From positions 1 to 9,064 of the forward strand of contig CAIJZG010000179.1 of NCBI GenBank assembly GCA_903825065.1: a DNA stretch of 9,064 nt, in the 5' to 3' direction. Positions 1 through 7,149 of this stretch are shown here, one piece after another. The translations under genes were made by a program, and so were the position numbers. The DNA comes from an uncultured Bacteroidota bacterium. GTDB taxonomy: Bacteria > Bacteroidota > Bacteroidia > Chitinophagales > Chitinophagaceae. Each line of letters starts with the position of its first letter. Positions within the stretch are counted from its first letter, which is position 1. The notes beneath the pieces were generated by a model. That model did not search any database. It was not told the origin of the DNA and saw only the letters and a program-made list of their open reading frames with translations.

Positions 1-30
1 AAAAAAAAAACGGTTTATTTTTCCACATAA

Positions 31-2313
31 ATGTCTGATTTGGAAACAGTTATCCAGGAGTTCAATCCGTCCAGTTTTTTAGAGATAAATCCTAGTTATT
101 TCAATAAAAAAGGAAATACTCTGGTTTATGAAACCAGTAAAAAAACTGGCGACAGTTTGGTGAAACCGTTAGTAGTAAAAATCGATTTGGTTACAAATAT
201 TGCTAAAACAATTTTCCAAAACTTTAATGACGCTAAGGGGTATCAATTAAATGAATCAGGATCACAATTGGCATTTGTGGCAGAAAGAGATAGCAGCACT
301 AAGTCGCTGGTGAAATTTTATAAACTATATTATTTTAAAGACGGTGCAGATAGTGCCAAACTATTAGCAGATAAAACGAGTGCTGGAATGCCAACAGGTT
401 TTTCTGTAAGTGATAACCCCAATATACTTTTTAGTAAAAAAGGGAAAGAGCTGTTTTTTGGAACAGCCCCAATTATTCCTGCAAAAGATACCAGCCTTCC
501 TGAATTTGAAAGAGTATCTGTAGATGTATGGCATTACAACGACGACTATTTGCAACCAATGCAATTAAAAAATTTAGAATCGGATTTGAAAAAAAGTCAT
601 ATTGCAAGATTTGATTTTGAAAAAAATAAAATTGTTCAATTGGGAAGTCCCGATTATCGCGCCTTTTATTTAACTAAGGAAGGGGATGGATCTGTAGCTT
701 ATGCAGTTGCCGATAAAGGCAAAAGGGTTGCTTTGCAATGGCAGGGTTTTATGGAAAGCGATCTTTATTTATTGAATGCACAAAATGGACAAAAGAGTTT
801 AATACAATCTGATTTTAAAGGAAATGTTTTTCCCTCGTATACTGGTAAATATCTGGTATCGTATGACGATAAAAAAAGAAAGTATAGTGCTTATAATGCC
901 GATACAAAGCAAACTGTAGGAATTGCGAAAGACATTAAATTTCCACTATTCGATGTGGAAAATGATATGCCTGATGATCCTAATGCTTATGGAATTTTAG
1001 GATGGTTAGAAAACGACGAAGCTATTTTTATTTATGATGAATTTGACATCTGGCAGGTTGATCCTCTTGGCATCAAATCTTCCATCTGTATCACTGGAGG
1101 TCTTGGAAGGAAAAATAAGATTACTTATCGAAATATTGTTTTAGATAAAGAAATTAAATTTTATATCAAAGGACAACAATTATTGTTCAGTTCATACAAT
1201 AATATTGATAAAACAACTGGATTGGTTTGGCATAGCTTAGGCAACGTATTTGTGCCTTCTGTTACGTATACTGCTAGAATCACTGCATCGATAAAAGCAA
1301 AAGAGTCAAATGTATTCAGCTATGCAACTGAGAATTATCAACATGCAGCCGATATCAGAGTGGCAGATATTTCTCCGAACAATTTTACTGATTCCAAAAT
1401 ATTACCTGGCACTATTTTATTTGAACCCAATCCACAACAACATGATTATAATTGGGGTACGGCTGAATTGTTTAAATGGAAAGCATATACTGGGAAAGAT
1501 GCCGAAGGAATTATTTATAAACCGGAAGACTTCGATGCTAAGAAGAAATATCCCATGATTGTATATTTCTATGAAAGAAACAATAATACTTTGTATAACT
1601 ATAATGCTCCTTCTCCCACACCTTCTAGATTAAATATCCCATTTTTTGTGAGTAGGGGTTATGTGGTTTTCGTTCCTGATATCTGGTATAAAACCGGGTT
1701 CCCTGGTCAAGGCGCATACGATTACATAGTAAGCGGTACAAGAGCTGTAGTAAAACAAGGATATGTAGATAGTACTAAACTTGGATTACAAGGTCAGAGT
1801 TGGGGCGGTTATCAAATTGTATATCTGATTACGAAAACAAATTTATATGCTGCAGCTTGGGCAGGTGCACCAGTTGCAAACATGACAAGCGCGTATGGTG
1901 GTATTCGCTGGGGTAGTGGTATGAACAGACAGTTTCAATACGAAAAAACACAGAGTAGGATTGGAGCAACACTTTGGGAAAAGCCTAATTTATATTTACA
2001 AAATTCAGCATTATTCTCTTTGCCAAAAGTAACAACACCATTAGTAATTATGGCAAATGATGCAGATGATGCGGTACCTTGGTATCAGGGGATTGAAATG
2101 TTTACAGGCATGCGCAGGCTAGGTAAAAAAGTATGGATGTTAAATTATAATAATGAAGCTCATAACTTGGTTGAAAGAAGAAATCGGAAAGACATTCAAA
2201 TCCGCGAACAACAATTCTTCGATTATTTATTAAAAGGAGAGAAGCCTGCTAAATGGATCAGTGAAGGAGTCCCCGCAATTCTGAAAGGAAGGGAATGGGG
2301 GCTGGAAAAGTAA
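31..2313 (+). CDS. S9-family serine peptidase (prolyl oligopeptidase / DPP-IV-like), N-terminus missing
   Basis: Seen: 760 codons with a beta-propeller-like N-terminal part (about residues 1-480) followed by an alpha/beta-hydrolase catalytic domain (about 495-735). The nucleophile is Ser590 in GQSWGG. The likely acid is Asp679 in NDADDAVPW, and the likely base is His711 in NNEAHNL, so the catalytic triad is complete. Family knowledge: Bacteroidota members of this S9 group are usually about 900 residues or more, carry a signal peptide and act in the periplasm or envelope on peptides. This ORF has no signal peptide and begins in the middle of the propeller. The ATG at 31 directly follows an in-frame TAA (28-30), so the reading frame cannot extend left as it stands. 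I infer that the true gene starts upstream of the window and is either frameshifted near base 30 or genuinely split. The exact peptide specificity cannot be told from the sequence. It converges on trmN6 with a 68-bp gap. Confidence 0.92.
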   Translation: MSDLETVIQEFNPSSFLEINPSYFNKKGNTLVYETSKKTGDSLVKPLVVKIDLVTNIAKTIFQNFNDAKGYQLNESGSQLAFVAERDSSTKSLVKFYKLYYFKDGADSAKLLADKTSAGMPTGFSVSDNPNILFSKKGKELFFGTAPIIPAKDTSLPEFERVSVDVWHYNDDYLQPMQLKNLESDLKKSHIARFDFEKNKIVQLGSPDYRAFYLTKEGDGSVAYAVADKGKRVALQWQGFMESDLYLLNAQNGQKSLIQSDFKGNVFPSYTGKYLVSYDDKKRKYSAYNADTKQTVGIAKDIKFPLFDVENDMPDDPNAYGILGWLENDEAIFIYDEFDIWQVDPLGIKSSICITGGLGRKNKITYRNIVLDKEIKFYIKGQQLLFSSYNNIDKTTGLVWHSLGNVFVPSVTYTARITASIKAKESNVFSYATENYQHAADIRVADISPNNFTDSKILPGTILFEPNPQQHDYNWGTAELFKWKAYTGKDAEGIIYKPEDFDAKKKYPMIVYFYERNNNTLYNYNAPSPTPSRLNIPFFVSRGYVVFVPDIWYKTGFPGQGAYDYIVSGTRAVVKQGYVDSTKLGLQGQSWGGYQIVYLITKTNLYAAAWAGAPVANMTSAYGGIRWGSGMNRQFQYEKTQSRIGATLWEKPNLYLQNSALFSLPKVTTPLVIMANDADDAVPWYQGIEMFTGMRRLGKKVWMLNYNNEAHNLVERRNRKDIQIREQQFFDYLLKGEKPAKWISEGVPAILKGREWGLEK

Positions 2314-2320
2314 AAAGTGG

Positions 2321-2357
2321 ATCTGCGTAAATCCGCTTTATCAGCGTAATCCGTGTG
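2321..2357. repeat. Degenerate ~10-bp intergenic repeat (ATCnGCGTA type)
   Basis: Four imperfect head-to-tail copies begin at 2321 (ATCTGCGTA), 2331 (ATCCGCTTT), 2340 (ATCAGCGTA) and 2349 (ATCCGTGTG), a period of 9-10 bp. They fill the gap between the convergent peptidase and trmN6 genes. No stable hairpin with a T-tract is visible here, so it does not look like a classical terminator. It may be one copy of a dispersed intergenic repeat, but that is inference. Confidence 0.5.
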
Positions 2358-2381
2358 CCATAAAAGCATCCAATCGAAACA

Positions 2382-3104
2382 TTATAATGTCATATAGAAT
2401 TTCTTTAAAAGGTCTATAAATCTATCTGAATAATCCTTGTTATCCTGAATGATGATTTCTTCAGTTAATAGGGTTTGTTTATATCTAGAAAAAACTAAAA
2501 AAGTTCTAAAGTAAGTATGTTTTGAACTTTGTTTGATATTAGCATTCACATTCAGATAGAGTTTTCTATTCAATGCTAATTGAATCATTTCTTCTTTTCG
2601 ATGGTAGGGCAGAAGTATCGCTGAGATTCCGTCCTGTTTAAGTTTTTGATCAATGATGGTTGCTAAGTCAGATAAGTTCAATGTTGCACTATGTAATGCA
2701 AGATTTTTCTTTTCATTTGGTGAGGTTAGATCATTTTCATAAAAAGGGGGATTGCTTATGATACAGTCGTATGCTATTTTTGAATCCCAGATTTTAATAT
2801 CTGCTTCATAAACTTTTATGTTTGAAGAAAAGAATGCATTAGAAATATTTTCCGATGCCTGCTTGGCTGCAGACGCTTCTATTTCAATAGCATCAATTGT
2901 ACAATTAACTTCCTGTGCAGTCATTAAACTTAGCAGTCCTGTTCCAGTTCCAATATCAAGGATACTTAATGGATTGCTATTTTTTTTTTGCTGCAATAAT
3001 TCAACAACCCAAGCTCCAAACAAACAAGCATCTGTACACACTTTCATGGCACAATGCACTTGCTCGATTTTGAATTGTTTGAATTGGAAATAATTATTCG
3101 ACAC
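2382..3104 (-). CDS. trmN6: tRNA1(Val) (adenine(37)-N6)-methyltransferase, TrmN6/YfiC family
   Basis: Family role: SAM-dependent methylation of N6 of A37 in the anticodon loop of tRNA1(Val), in the cytoplasm. Seen in the 240-residue product: the family-typical opening NNYFQFKQF, a CAMKVCTDACLFGAW stretch (18-32), the SAM-binding motif I DIGTGTG (50-56), an acidic motif II around IEIE (73-76), and the N6-adenine catalytic motif NPPF (118-121). The length fits the family. The start codon is GTG at 3104-3102. It is preferred because the conserved N-terminal block begins right after it, no ATG lies in frame just upstream, and the next internal Met (20) would remove conserved sequence. Two features could affect expression: an A10 tract in the coding strand (plus-strand T10 at 2980-2989, near residues 39-42) and a 7-bp tandem repeat just upstream of the start. 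Other N6-adenine methyltransferases share NPPF, so the substrate assignment rests on the N-terminal block. Confidence 0.88.
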   Translation of the reverse strand: MSNNYFQFKQFKIEQVHCAMKVCTDACLFGAWVVELLQQKKNSNPLSILDIGTGTGLLSLMTAQEVNCTIDAIEIEASAAKQASENISNAFFSSNIKVYEADIKIWDSKIAYDCIISNPPFYENDLTSPNEKKNLALHSATLNLSDLATIIDQKLKQDGISAILLPYHRKEEMIQLALNRKLYLNVNANIKQSSKHTYFRTFLVFSRYKQTLLTEEIIIQDNKDYSDRFIDLLKKFYMTL

Positions 3105-3109
3105 TAGAG

Positions 3110-3117
3110 TAAAGATA
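3110..3117 (-). promoter_or_regulatory. Possible -7 box of trmN6
   Basis: On the minus strand this reads TATCTTTA, one mismatch from the Bacteroidota -7 consensus TAnnTTTG, and it ends 5 nt before the GTG start. No clear -33 TTTG is seen at the expected spacing. The box overlaps the last unit of the GATAAGA tandem repeat. Support is positional and modest. Confidence 0.4.
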
Positions 3118-3133
3118 AGAGATAAGAGATAAG
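3114..3133. repeat. 7-bp tandem repeat (GATAAGA)x2.9
   Basis: Perfect head-to-tail copies of GATAAGA at 3114-3120 and 3121-3127, then a partial copy at 3128-3133. The array lies 9 bp upstream of the trmN6 GTG start, inside its presumed promoter region. Each unit on the minus strand contains TTATCTC or TTATCTT, which resembles the start of a -7 box. Confidence 0.8.
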
Positions 3134-3225
3134 CGTGTGGTTTGTATGGAAATGTTAAACCTAGACTTCAGCCCTAATGTTGTGATTTCTTTATTAAAAT
3201 ACTTTTTTTGATTTGAAAGTGGGAA

Positions 3226-3290
3226 CTTTAAGGATTAAAGCCGTGTTTTTCGAACTGCATTTTAATCCCCAGCCTAAAGGCCAGGGGTAA
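3226..3290. repeat. REP-like palindromic patch
   Basis: Two palindromes lie close together in a non-coding gap. The first is a perfect 6-bp inverted repeat, CTTTAA-GGA-TTAAAG (3226-3240). The second is TTTAATCCCC ... GGGGTAA (3261-3290), with an inner GCC-TAAA-GGC stem and an outer CCCC/GGGG stem separated by a small asymmetric bulge. A T8 run follows at 3293-3300, but no plus-strand gene enters from the left, so a terminator role on that strand has no obvious client. The GC-rich palindrome with flanking TAA/TTA resembles REP elements associated with IS200-like (RAYT) transposases, but no transposase is present here. Confidence 0.45.
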
Positions 3291-3328
3291 CATTTTTTTT
3301 ATAATTTATAGCCTCTCTTAAACATAAC

Positions 3329-3359
3329 AAAAAAAACGCCCCGAATTAATCGAAGCGTT
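3329..3359 (-). terminator. Rho-independent terminator of the sdhCAB operon
   Basis: Read on the minus strand, AACGCTTCGA (3359-3350) pairs with TCGGGGCGTT (3344-3335) to give a 10-bp stem with two internal U-G wobbles and a 5-nt loop. The U-tract is the plus-strand A8 at 3329-3336. On the plus strand the wobble pairs become C-A mismatches, so the structure favours the minus strand. It starts about 20 bp after the sdhB stop codon. Confidence 0.88.
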
Positions 3360-3378
3360 ATATAAATCTGATTTCTTT

Positions 3379-4143
3379 TTATTTATCTGAAGTTAAACTA
3401 GAGAATAAATATTCTTTATTTAAGCGGGCAATATTGCTAATAGAAATTTCTTTAGGACAAGTTGCTTCGCAGGCTCCTGTATTAGTACATGCACCAAATC
3501 CTTCTTTATCCATTTGTGCCACCATATTCAACACCCTTGATTTTCTTTCAGGCTCACCTTGTGGCAATAATACTAAATGTGAAACTTTTGCACTCAAGAA
3601 TAACATGGCTGAACTGTTTTTACATGCTGCTACGCAAGCACCACAACCTATACACATGGCAGCAGCAAATGATGCGTCTGCATGATCTTTATTGATCGGC
3701 AATGAATTTCCATCAACGGCATTACCTGTATTAACGCTGATATAGCCGCCGGCCTGAATAATACGATCAAACGCAGAACGATCTACCATCAAATCTTTAA
3801 TCACTGGGAATGCACCCGCTCTCCAAGGTTCAACTACAATAGTATCGCCATCTTTAAAAGCACGCATATGCAATTGACAAGTAGTGTTCGCCATCCATGG
3901 GCCATGTGGTTTGCCATTAATATACAAAGAGCACTGTCCACAAATACCTTCTCTACAATCATGGTCAAAAGCAATGGGCTCTCCACCTTCGACTATCAAT
4001 TTTTCATTTAAAACATCAATCATTTCTAAGAACGACATTTCAGAAGAAATATCCGTTACTTGATAGCTTACAAAACCACCTTTGTCCTTACTGTTTTTTT
4101 GTCTCCACACTTTAACAGTTAAATTCATATTGTAGTGTTCCAT
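3379..4143 (-). CDS. sdhB: Succinate dehydrogenase / fumarate reductase iron-sulfur subunit
   Basis: This subunit carries electrons from FAD in SdhA to the quinone site at SdhC, on the cytoplasmic face of the inner membrane. Seen in 254 residues: an N-terminal [2Fe-2S] ferredoxin domain with C63, C68, C71 and C89 (DCREGICGQCS, then TTC), and a C-terminal domain with CIGCGACVAAC (C164, C167, C170, C174) followed by CTNTGACEATCP (C219, C225, C229). This is the standard ligand set for one [4Fe-4S] and one [3Fe-4S] cluster. The form fits the type-B enzymes of Bacteroidota. Two starts are possible: ATG at 4143, used here, and ATG at 4128, which gives MNLTVKVW and matches where related proteins usually begin. 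Neither has a clear Shine-Dalgarno sequence. It is the last gene of the operon, 66 bp after sdhA and followed by a strong terminator. Confidence 0.96.
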   Translation of the reverse strand: MEHYNMNLTVKVWRQKNSKDKGGFVSYQVTDISSEMSFLEMIDVLNEKLIVEGGEPIAFDHDCREGICGQCSLYINGKPHGPWMANTTCQLHMRAFKDGDTIVVEPWRAGAFPVIKDLMVDRSAFDRIIQAGGYISVNTGNAVDGNSLPINKDHADASFAAAMCIGCGACVAACKNSSAMLFLSAKVSHLVLLPQGEPERKSRVLNMVAQMDKEGFGACTNTGACEATCPKEISISNIARLNKEYLFSSLTSDK

Positions 4144-4209
4144 TCTATAGAGTTTGTCGTTAATTAAGTCAAAATTCGAAATTCAAAAACTGAATCAACC
4201 GTTTAATAA

Positions 4210-6183
4210 TTATTTATAAGATCGTTGAGATGGTTTAACAACATCATAGATCAATGGTTCCTTGTGAAGGGTCCATTCATGTTCTGCTTTGTATTCCCAA
4301 GCTGCTACATACATATAATTTGCATCATCACGTAAAGCTTCTCCATCTTCTGTTTGATATTCTTCTCTGAAGTGACCGCCACAGCTTTCATTTCTGTTTA
4401 AAGCATCGATACACATTAGTTCACCTAATTCTATAAAATCGGCTACACGGTTTGCTTTATCCAACTCAGGGTTCATTTCATTGATTTCACCAGGGATACG
4501 TACATCACTCCAGAATTCATTTTTCAGAGCTTGAACTTCTTTAATGGCTTCTTGTAATCCTTTTTCATTTCGGGCCATACCACATTTATCCCAAATGATT
4601 TTACCTAAACGCTTATGGAAACTTTCAACTGATTGTTTACCCTTAATGTTCATTAATTTTTGAATTCTTTCGCTTGCAACTTTTTCTGCTGCTGCAAAAG
4701 CTGGATGTGTGGTTTCAATTGCTTTGCTATAAATATCATCTGCCAAATTATTACCTAAAGTATAAGGGATAACAAAATATCCATCAGCTAAACCTTGCAT
4801 TAATGCAGATGCACCTAAACGATTAGCACCATGATCACTAAAGTTTGCTTCACCTAAACAATACAATCCTTTTACAGTAGTCTGTAATTCATAGTCGACC
4901 CATAACCCCCCCATGGTATAGTGCACCGCTGGATAAATACGCATAGGGAATTCGTAAGGATTTTCGCCAGTAATCTTTTCGTACATATCGAATAGGTTAC
5001 CATATTTTTCCTTCACAACTTCTTTACCCAAAACAATGATGTCTTCGATACTCATTTGATCATTACCTTCTTTACCTGCTTCAATTTTACCATAACGAAC
5101 TATGGCATCTGCGAAATCAAGGTAAACGGCTTGCTTGCTTGTACCAACACCATAACCTTCATCACATCTTTCTTTTGCAGCGCGAGACGCCACATCACGT
5201 GGTACTAAATTCCCAAATGCAGGATACCTTCTTTCTAAATAATAATCTCTCTCTTCTTCTGGGATATCAATTGCCTTTCTTTCGTCGTTTTTCTTTTTTG
5301 GAACCCAGATTCGACCATCGTTACGAAGTGATTCGGACATTAAAGTCAACTTAGACTGATGATCTCCACTTACGGGAATACAAGTGGGGTGGATCTGAGT
5401 GAAACATGGGTTAGCAAATGCGGCCCCATCTTTATGTGCTTTCCATGCAGCAGTAACATTACAGCCCATTGCATTGGTTGATAAATAAAAAACATTCCCA
5501 TATCCGCCAGTACATAATAAAACTGCATGACCAAAATGTCTTTCTAATTCACCTGTCACTAAATTTCTAGCTATGATCCCACGAGCTTTATCATCAATCT
5601 TCACCACTTCCAACATCTCATGACGTGGATACATTTTTACATTACCCAATGCAACTTGTCTTTCTAAAGCTTGGTAAGCACCAATTAATAATTGCTGTCC
5701 TGTTTGGCCAGCAGCATAAAATGTTCTTTGAACTTGCGTACCACCGAATGAACGGTTACTTAATAAGCCGCCATATTCACGAGCGAAGGGAACTCCTTGA
5801 GCGACGCATTGGTCAATGATATTTCCACTCACTTCTGCTAAACGATGAACGTTCGCTTCACGAGCACGATAATCACCACCTTTAATAGTATCATAGAATA
5901 AACGGAAAACACTGTCACCATCATTTTGATAGTTTTTGGCAGCATTAATACCACCTTGTGCCGCAATACTGTGCGCACGACGTGGAGAATCCTGATAACA
6001 GAAAGCCTTTACTTTATAACCCAACTCCCCTAATGAAGCAGCTGCTGAAGCACCAGCTAAACCGGTACCCACCACAATTACTTCTAGTTTTCGTTTGTTA
6101 GCAGGGTTTACAAGTTTACAATGTCCCTTATAATCGGTCCATTTATCATCTAAAGACCCCGAAGGGATTTTCGCGTCTAACAT
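4210..6183 (-). CDS. sdhA: Succinate dehydrogenase / fumarate reductase flavoprotein subunit
   Basis: This is the catalytic subunit that oxidises succinate to fumarate, or reverses the reaction, in the TCA cycle. Seen in 657 residues: a dinucleotide-binding loop GTGLAG (39-44); RRAHSIAAQGG, whose His71 is the expected site of covalent FAD attachment; substrate-site elements QIHPT (His265), PRDVASR (328-334, with the proton-shuttle arginine region), HYTMGG (His421) and HGANRLG (Arg455); then the C-terminal domain. The opening residues up to KLEVIVVGTG and the GEANFSDHGANRLGASAL block are of the Bacteroidota type-B form. Length is normal and all key residues are present. It lies between sdhC (63-bp gap) and sdhB (66-bp gap), without overlap. 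A TAAACTTG sequence 3 nt before the ATG is one mismatch from a -7 box; an internal promoter is possible but weakly supported. Confidence 0.98.
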   Translation of the reverse strand: MLDAKIPSGSLDDKWTDYKGHCKLVNPANKRKLEVIVVGTGLAGASAAASLGELGYKVKAFCYQDSPRRAHSIAAQGGINAAKNYQNDGDSVFRLFYDTIKGGDYRAREANVHRLAEVSGNIIDQCVAQGVPFAREYGGLLSNRSFGGTQVQRTFYAAGQTGQQLLIGAYQALERQVALGNVKMYPRHEMLEVVKIDDKARGIIARNLVTGELERHFGHAVLLCTGGYGNVFYLSTNAMGCNVTAAWKAHKDGAAFANPCFTQIHPTCIPVSGDHQSKLTLMSESLRNDGRIWVPKKKNDERKAIDIPEEERDYYLERRYPAFGNLVPRDVASRAAKERCDEGYGVGTSKQAVYLDFADAIVRYGKIEAGKEGNDQMSIEDIIVLGKEVVKEKYGNLFDMYEKITGENPYEFPMRIYPAVHYTMGGLWVDYELQTTVKGLYCLGEANFSDHGANRLGASALMQGLADGYFVIPYTLGNNLADDIYSKAIETTHPAFAAAEKVASERIQKLMNIKGKQSVESFHKRLGKIIWDKCGMARNEKGLQEAIKEVQALKNEFWSDVRIPGEINEMNPELDKANRVADFIELGELMCIDALNRNESCGGHFREEYQTEDGEALRDDANYMYVAAWEYKAEHEWTLHKEPLIYDVVKPSQRSYK

Positions 6184-6246
6184 ATATCCAAGTTTACTAT
6201 GATTAGAATATCGTATTAATTATTCGATGCTTTTATTTGAAATCTA

Positions 6247-6918
6247 TTAGTTAAGCCAGCCTAAATAAAAGCTCAAAGGCATCATTGCAAATGCTAATGT
6301 AATGATCACTGAAAAACCATAACCGATACTTGTAAGCATCTGATTATATTTTTTATTATGAACACCCATTGTTTTGAAAGCACTTTGAAAACCATGAGCT
6401 AAATGATAGCCCAAAGACAAACAACCCAATACATATACAATTACCACCCATAATTCTGAGAAAGTAGTTTTCATAGTTGCATAAAGGTCAATTTCTTCAC
6501 CTAGCACAAAATTTTGGTGAGATCTATTAGGGAACCAGAAGTTACTCAAGTGTAAGATTAAGAATAGTAAAATTAAAGTGCCTAAGATTCCCATGCTTCT
6601 GCTATACCATTTACTACCCCTGTTTCCATAATCGCTGGCATAAGCGATACCTCTTTTGCTACGATTAGAAAACTCTAACATTAAACCCTGAATAATGTGC
6701 AAAATCAGTCCAGCAAATAAGCCGATTTCCAGAATTCTAGGTACCACATTGGCACCCATGAAATGTGCACCAGCGTTAAACATTTTACCACCGTCGTTAG
6801 CCCAAATACAGGCATTCAATCCAGCGTGAATAATCAAAAACAGAATTAAAAAAATGCCGGTAAAACCCATAACTAATTTCTTTCCGACAGACGAAGTGAA
6901 GACTTGTTTCCAGGTCAT
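6247..6918 (-). CDS. sdhC: Succinate dehydrogenase cytochrome b subunit (type B, five-helix, di-heme)
   Basis: Membrane anchor that binds haem b and quinone and docks SdhAB. Seen: 223 residues with five hydrophobic segments at about 14-34, 60-80, 108-128, 155-176 and 198-218. Histidines within the first four helices, H31, H74, H123 and H172, are spaced like the four axial haem ligands of Bacillus SdhC and Wolinella FrdC, so two haems are expected. The first residues (MTWKQVFTSSVGKKLVM) match the usual start of Bacteroidota homologues and support the ATG at 6918. Type-B enzymes have this single anchor instead of SdhC plus SdhD, which explains why no sdhD is present, and in this phylum they normally use menaquinone. 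First gene of the operon, with promoter boxes directly upstream. Confidence 0.96.
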   Translation of the reverse strand: MTWKQVFTSSVGKKLVMGFTGIFLILFLIIHAGLNACIWANDGGKMFNAGAHFMGANVVPRILEIGLFAGLILHIIQGLMLEFSNRSKRGIAYASDYGNRGSKWYSRSMGILGTLILLFLILHLSNFWFPNRSHQNFVLGEEIDLYATMKTTFSELWVVIVYVLGCLSLGYHLAHGFQSAFKTMGVHNKKYNQMLTSIGYGFSVIITLAFAMMPLSFYLGWLN

Positions 6919-6922
6919 AATG

Positions 6923-6951
6923 CAAATTTAGATTTGAGAAATCGCTGCAAA
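6923..6951 (-). promoter_or_regulatory. Promoter of sdhCAB, proximal (-33 TTTG, -7 TAAATTTG)
   Basis: On the minus strand TTTG (6951-6948), a 17-bp spacer and TAAATTTG (6930-6923) match the Bacteroidota promoter consensus TTTG / TAnnTTTG exactly. The -7 box ends only 4 nt before the sdhC ATG, so the transcript would start at or next to the start codon. A second exact box, TATTTTTG (6955-6948), overlaps the -33 element and has a TTG 16 bp upstream. It could give a leader of roughly 25 nt instead. Confidence 0.65.
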
Positions 6952-7066
6952 AATAACGCATGAATCAATGCCAAGGTTTAAAACTTTTATTTAATCTGAA
7001 CTTTTTATTGCACAAAATCAGATGCCTATCACTCATTTATAATAAGTGTTTAATATTTGTGTCAAT

Positions 7067-7074
7067 TATCTTTG
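7067..7074 (+). promoter_or_regulatory. Possible distal -7 box (TATCTTTG) upstream of the permease
   Basis: An exact TAnnTTTG match 75 bp before the permease ATG. No TTTG lies at a normal -33 distance, so this may be chance in AT-rich DNA or a second promoter giving a leadered transcript. Confidence 0.3.
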
Positions 7075-7137
7075 CATAGTTGAACAGCCATTTGACCGCT
7101 CAAATAAAACTAGTGCCAACTTTAGCTTTTCGATTCT

Positions 7138-7145
7138 TACATTTG
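7138..7145 (+). promoter_or_regulatory. Proximal -7 box (TACATTTG) of the permease gene
   Basis: An exact TAnnTTTG match ending 4 nt before the ATG at 7150, the same spacing as the proximal sdhC box on the other strand. No good -33 TTTG is seen 17-20 bp upstream. If functional it would give a leaderless mRNA. Confidence 0.5.
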
Positions 7146-7149
7146 AAAC

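Noticed and set aside
3284..3300. GGGG arm plus T8 run as a plus-strand terminator
   Set aside because: No plus-strand gene reads into this position, and the T-run is separated from the stem by TAACA. It fits a repeat element better.
6994..7023. ATCTGA ... TCAGAT inverted repeat between sdhC and the permease
   Set aside because: Six-bp arms with an 18-nt loop are expected by chance, and no T-tract or promoter overlap supports a function.
7030..7048. Imperfect palindrome CACTCATTT / TAATAAGTG in the divergent region
   Set aside because: Only 7 of 9 positions pair in AT-rich DNA, and no known operator matches. Too weak for an operator call.
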